Below, in pieces: positions 63,423 through 64,000 of a stretch of DNA of 64,000 bases. Each line of letters starts with the position of its first letter. The first letter of the stretch is position 1. Made by a program: the position numbers and the translations under genes. Source of the DNA: a virus. The stretch is from IMG/VR virus record IMGVR_UViG_3300032053_000047, positions 1 through 64,000 of that record; one strand, given 5' to 3'. The notes beneath the pieces are model-generated. The model worked only from the letters and a program-made list of their open reading frames with translations, was not told the origin of the DNA and ran no database searches.

Positions 63423-63738
63423 ACATGCGGAATGGATGGAAGCCGAAGTGCGTGTGCTGAAACGCAAAGAGCGTGAAAGTAAAAAGGCATTGCTTGTTTT
63501 GGTTGATGCCACTGGCGCGTTCCTAGAACAGTTCGCGGCCACCATGAAACAACCGGAATCAAAGAAACGCAATAAAGCCATTATAGAACTCTTCAGCGAA
63601 CTGAATATGGCACGAGATCGCGCACGTTATTTTGCACTAAATATCGACTACAGAACCGATAGCCTGAACACCAAATACAAACCGCTCGGGTGCTATGACT
63701 GCGAACTGAGGGCCGAAAAGGAGAGCGACAATGGCTAA
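63412..63738 (+). CDS. Hypothetical helical protein
   Basis: A 108-residue helical protein with EAEVRVLKRKERESKKALLVL at the start and CYDCEL near the end. ATG 63412 follows GGGGGCG; the longer form from 63313 lies within the preceding gene. Not recognised. Confidence 0.55.
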   Translation: MPTEHAEWMEAEVRVLKRKERESKKALLVLVDATGAFLEQFAATMKQPESKKRNKAIIELFSELNMARDRARYFALNIDYRTDSLNTKYKPLGCYDCELRAEKESDNG

Positions 63739-64000
63739 CGTGACGCCGTTGAGCGATGCGGAAATGCGGATGTTAGAGGCCGTTCAGGATTACATGTATA
63801 TTGAACTACACTGTTGGAATTGTGAGGTATGTAAACAGAAGGGCGATCCCAATCCCGAAAATGAACCGTGCAAAACATGTATATCTGCGCGTATGCCGTT
63901 CAGCCGCCTTGTTGCCGCTCTGCGCGACCGCGACAGGAAGCTGGCCATACTCCGGGCGCACCGGCTTGATCCCGATTACCTATGGGCGCAGACACGCGGA
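63731..64000 (+). CDS. Hypothetical protein with Cys cluster (partial)
   Basis: ATG 63731 after GAGAGC opens a frame that runs off the window end (90 codons seen). It contains LHCWNCEVCKQKGD and CKTCISA, a probable zinc site. It overlaps the preceding gene by 8 bases. Confidence 0.55.
   Translation, partial: MANVTPLSDAEMRMLEAVQDYMYIELHCWNCEVCKQKGDPNPENEPCKTCISARMPFSRLVAALRDRDRKLAILRAHRLDPDYLWAQTRG

Noticed and set aside
1-64000. Genome-wide TAG recoding
   Set aside because: Many clear genes in both early and late regions end at TAG (for example 3623, 7516, 38092, 50463), so TAG is a working stop here.
1-64000. Circular genome closing at the window ends
   Set aside because: The last frame would continue into the first bases and end in an ATGA junction at 33-36, but the window has a fixed round length and the open stretch is only 11 codons, so this is not evidence of closure.

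Overview
The window is a continuous stretch of one temperate tailed-phage genome (siphovirus with a lambda-like long flexible tail), about 55% GC and almost fully coding. The lambda-like tail module, the phage-type lipoproteins with lipoboxes and the holin/endolysin module point to a Gram-negative bacterial host; nothing in the window fixes the host genus. A single uninterrupted attP-like site lies beside the integrase with phage genes on both sides. The sequence therefore reads as the free or circularly permuted phage form, not as a prophage bounded by host DNA. No host genes were seen. The window opens and closes inside phage genes.

Layout. 0-3.6 kb: small genes of an accessory operon (zinc ribbons, ASCH-like protein, SplB-like radical SAM, HTH protein), many joined by ATGA/GTGA start-stop overlaps. 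3.6-5.7 kb: a ParB-like protein, an ABC-ATPase fused to an acetyltransferase-like domain, and an ASCH protein on the opposite strand. 5.8-14.4 kb: packaging and head genes (small and large terminase, ParB-Dam methyltransferase fusion, PD-(D/E)XK nuclease, SPP1-Gp6-like portal, scaffold, major capsid, connector). 14.4-20.4 kb: an island of glycosyltransferases, SAM methyltransferases and a radical SAM enzyme inside the head module. 21.4-23.3 kb: a MuF-type minor head protein interrupted by an intein, whose homing endonuclease is encoded on the opposite strand inside the intein. 23.3-36.5 kb: tRNA-like gene, head-tail joining, tail tube, tail chaperones with a -1 frameshift site, tape measure, tail tip, NlpC/P60-like hydrolase, J-like host-specificity protein. 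34.8-38.1 kb: three related tail-fibre genes. 38.1-41.2 kb: lysis region. 41.4-44.4 kb: a run of very small genes, each preceded by a GNRA-type hairpin next to its ribosome binding site. 44.4-48.3 kb: attP, integrase, lipoproteins, and the divergent immunity region. 48.4-64 kb: recombination and replication genes (annealing-like protein, PD-(D/E)XK exonuclease, DnaD/DUF1376-like initiator), Nudix, HNH, repeat proteins and many small hypotheticals. This last stretch includes a 2-kb noncoding region (50.46-52.54 kb) with tRNA-Asn, tRNA-Leu and several unusual tRNA-like or long-stem RNAs.

The most notable signals are: (1) the in-register antisense Vsr-type homing endonuclease inside the MuF intein; (2) a cluster of atypical tRNA-like RNAs, each preceded by a TTGAAT-type leader; (3) six copies of a CGGTACACTT motif about 15 nt before late-gene starts; (4) GCCC-GNRA-GGGC hairpins before the small-gene start sites; (5) two genes with an internal in-frame TAG whose reading frame continues past it; (6) 5-nt-period GGC repeats before two recombination-region genes; and (7) an attP with a tRNA-Ser 3' end core and six RTGGCAAY arm sites.
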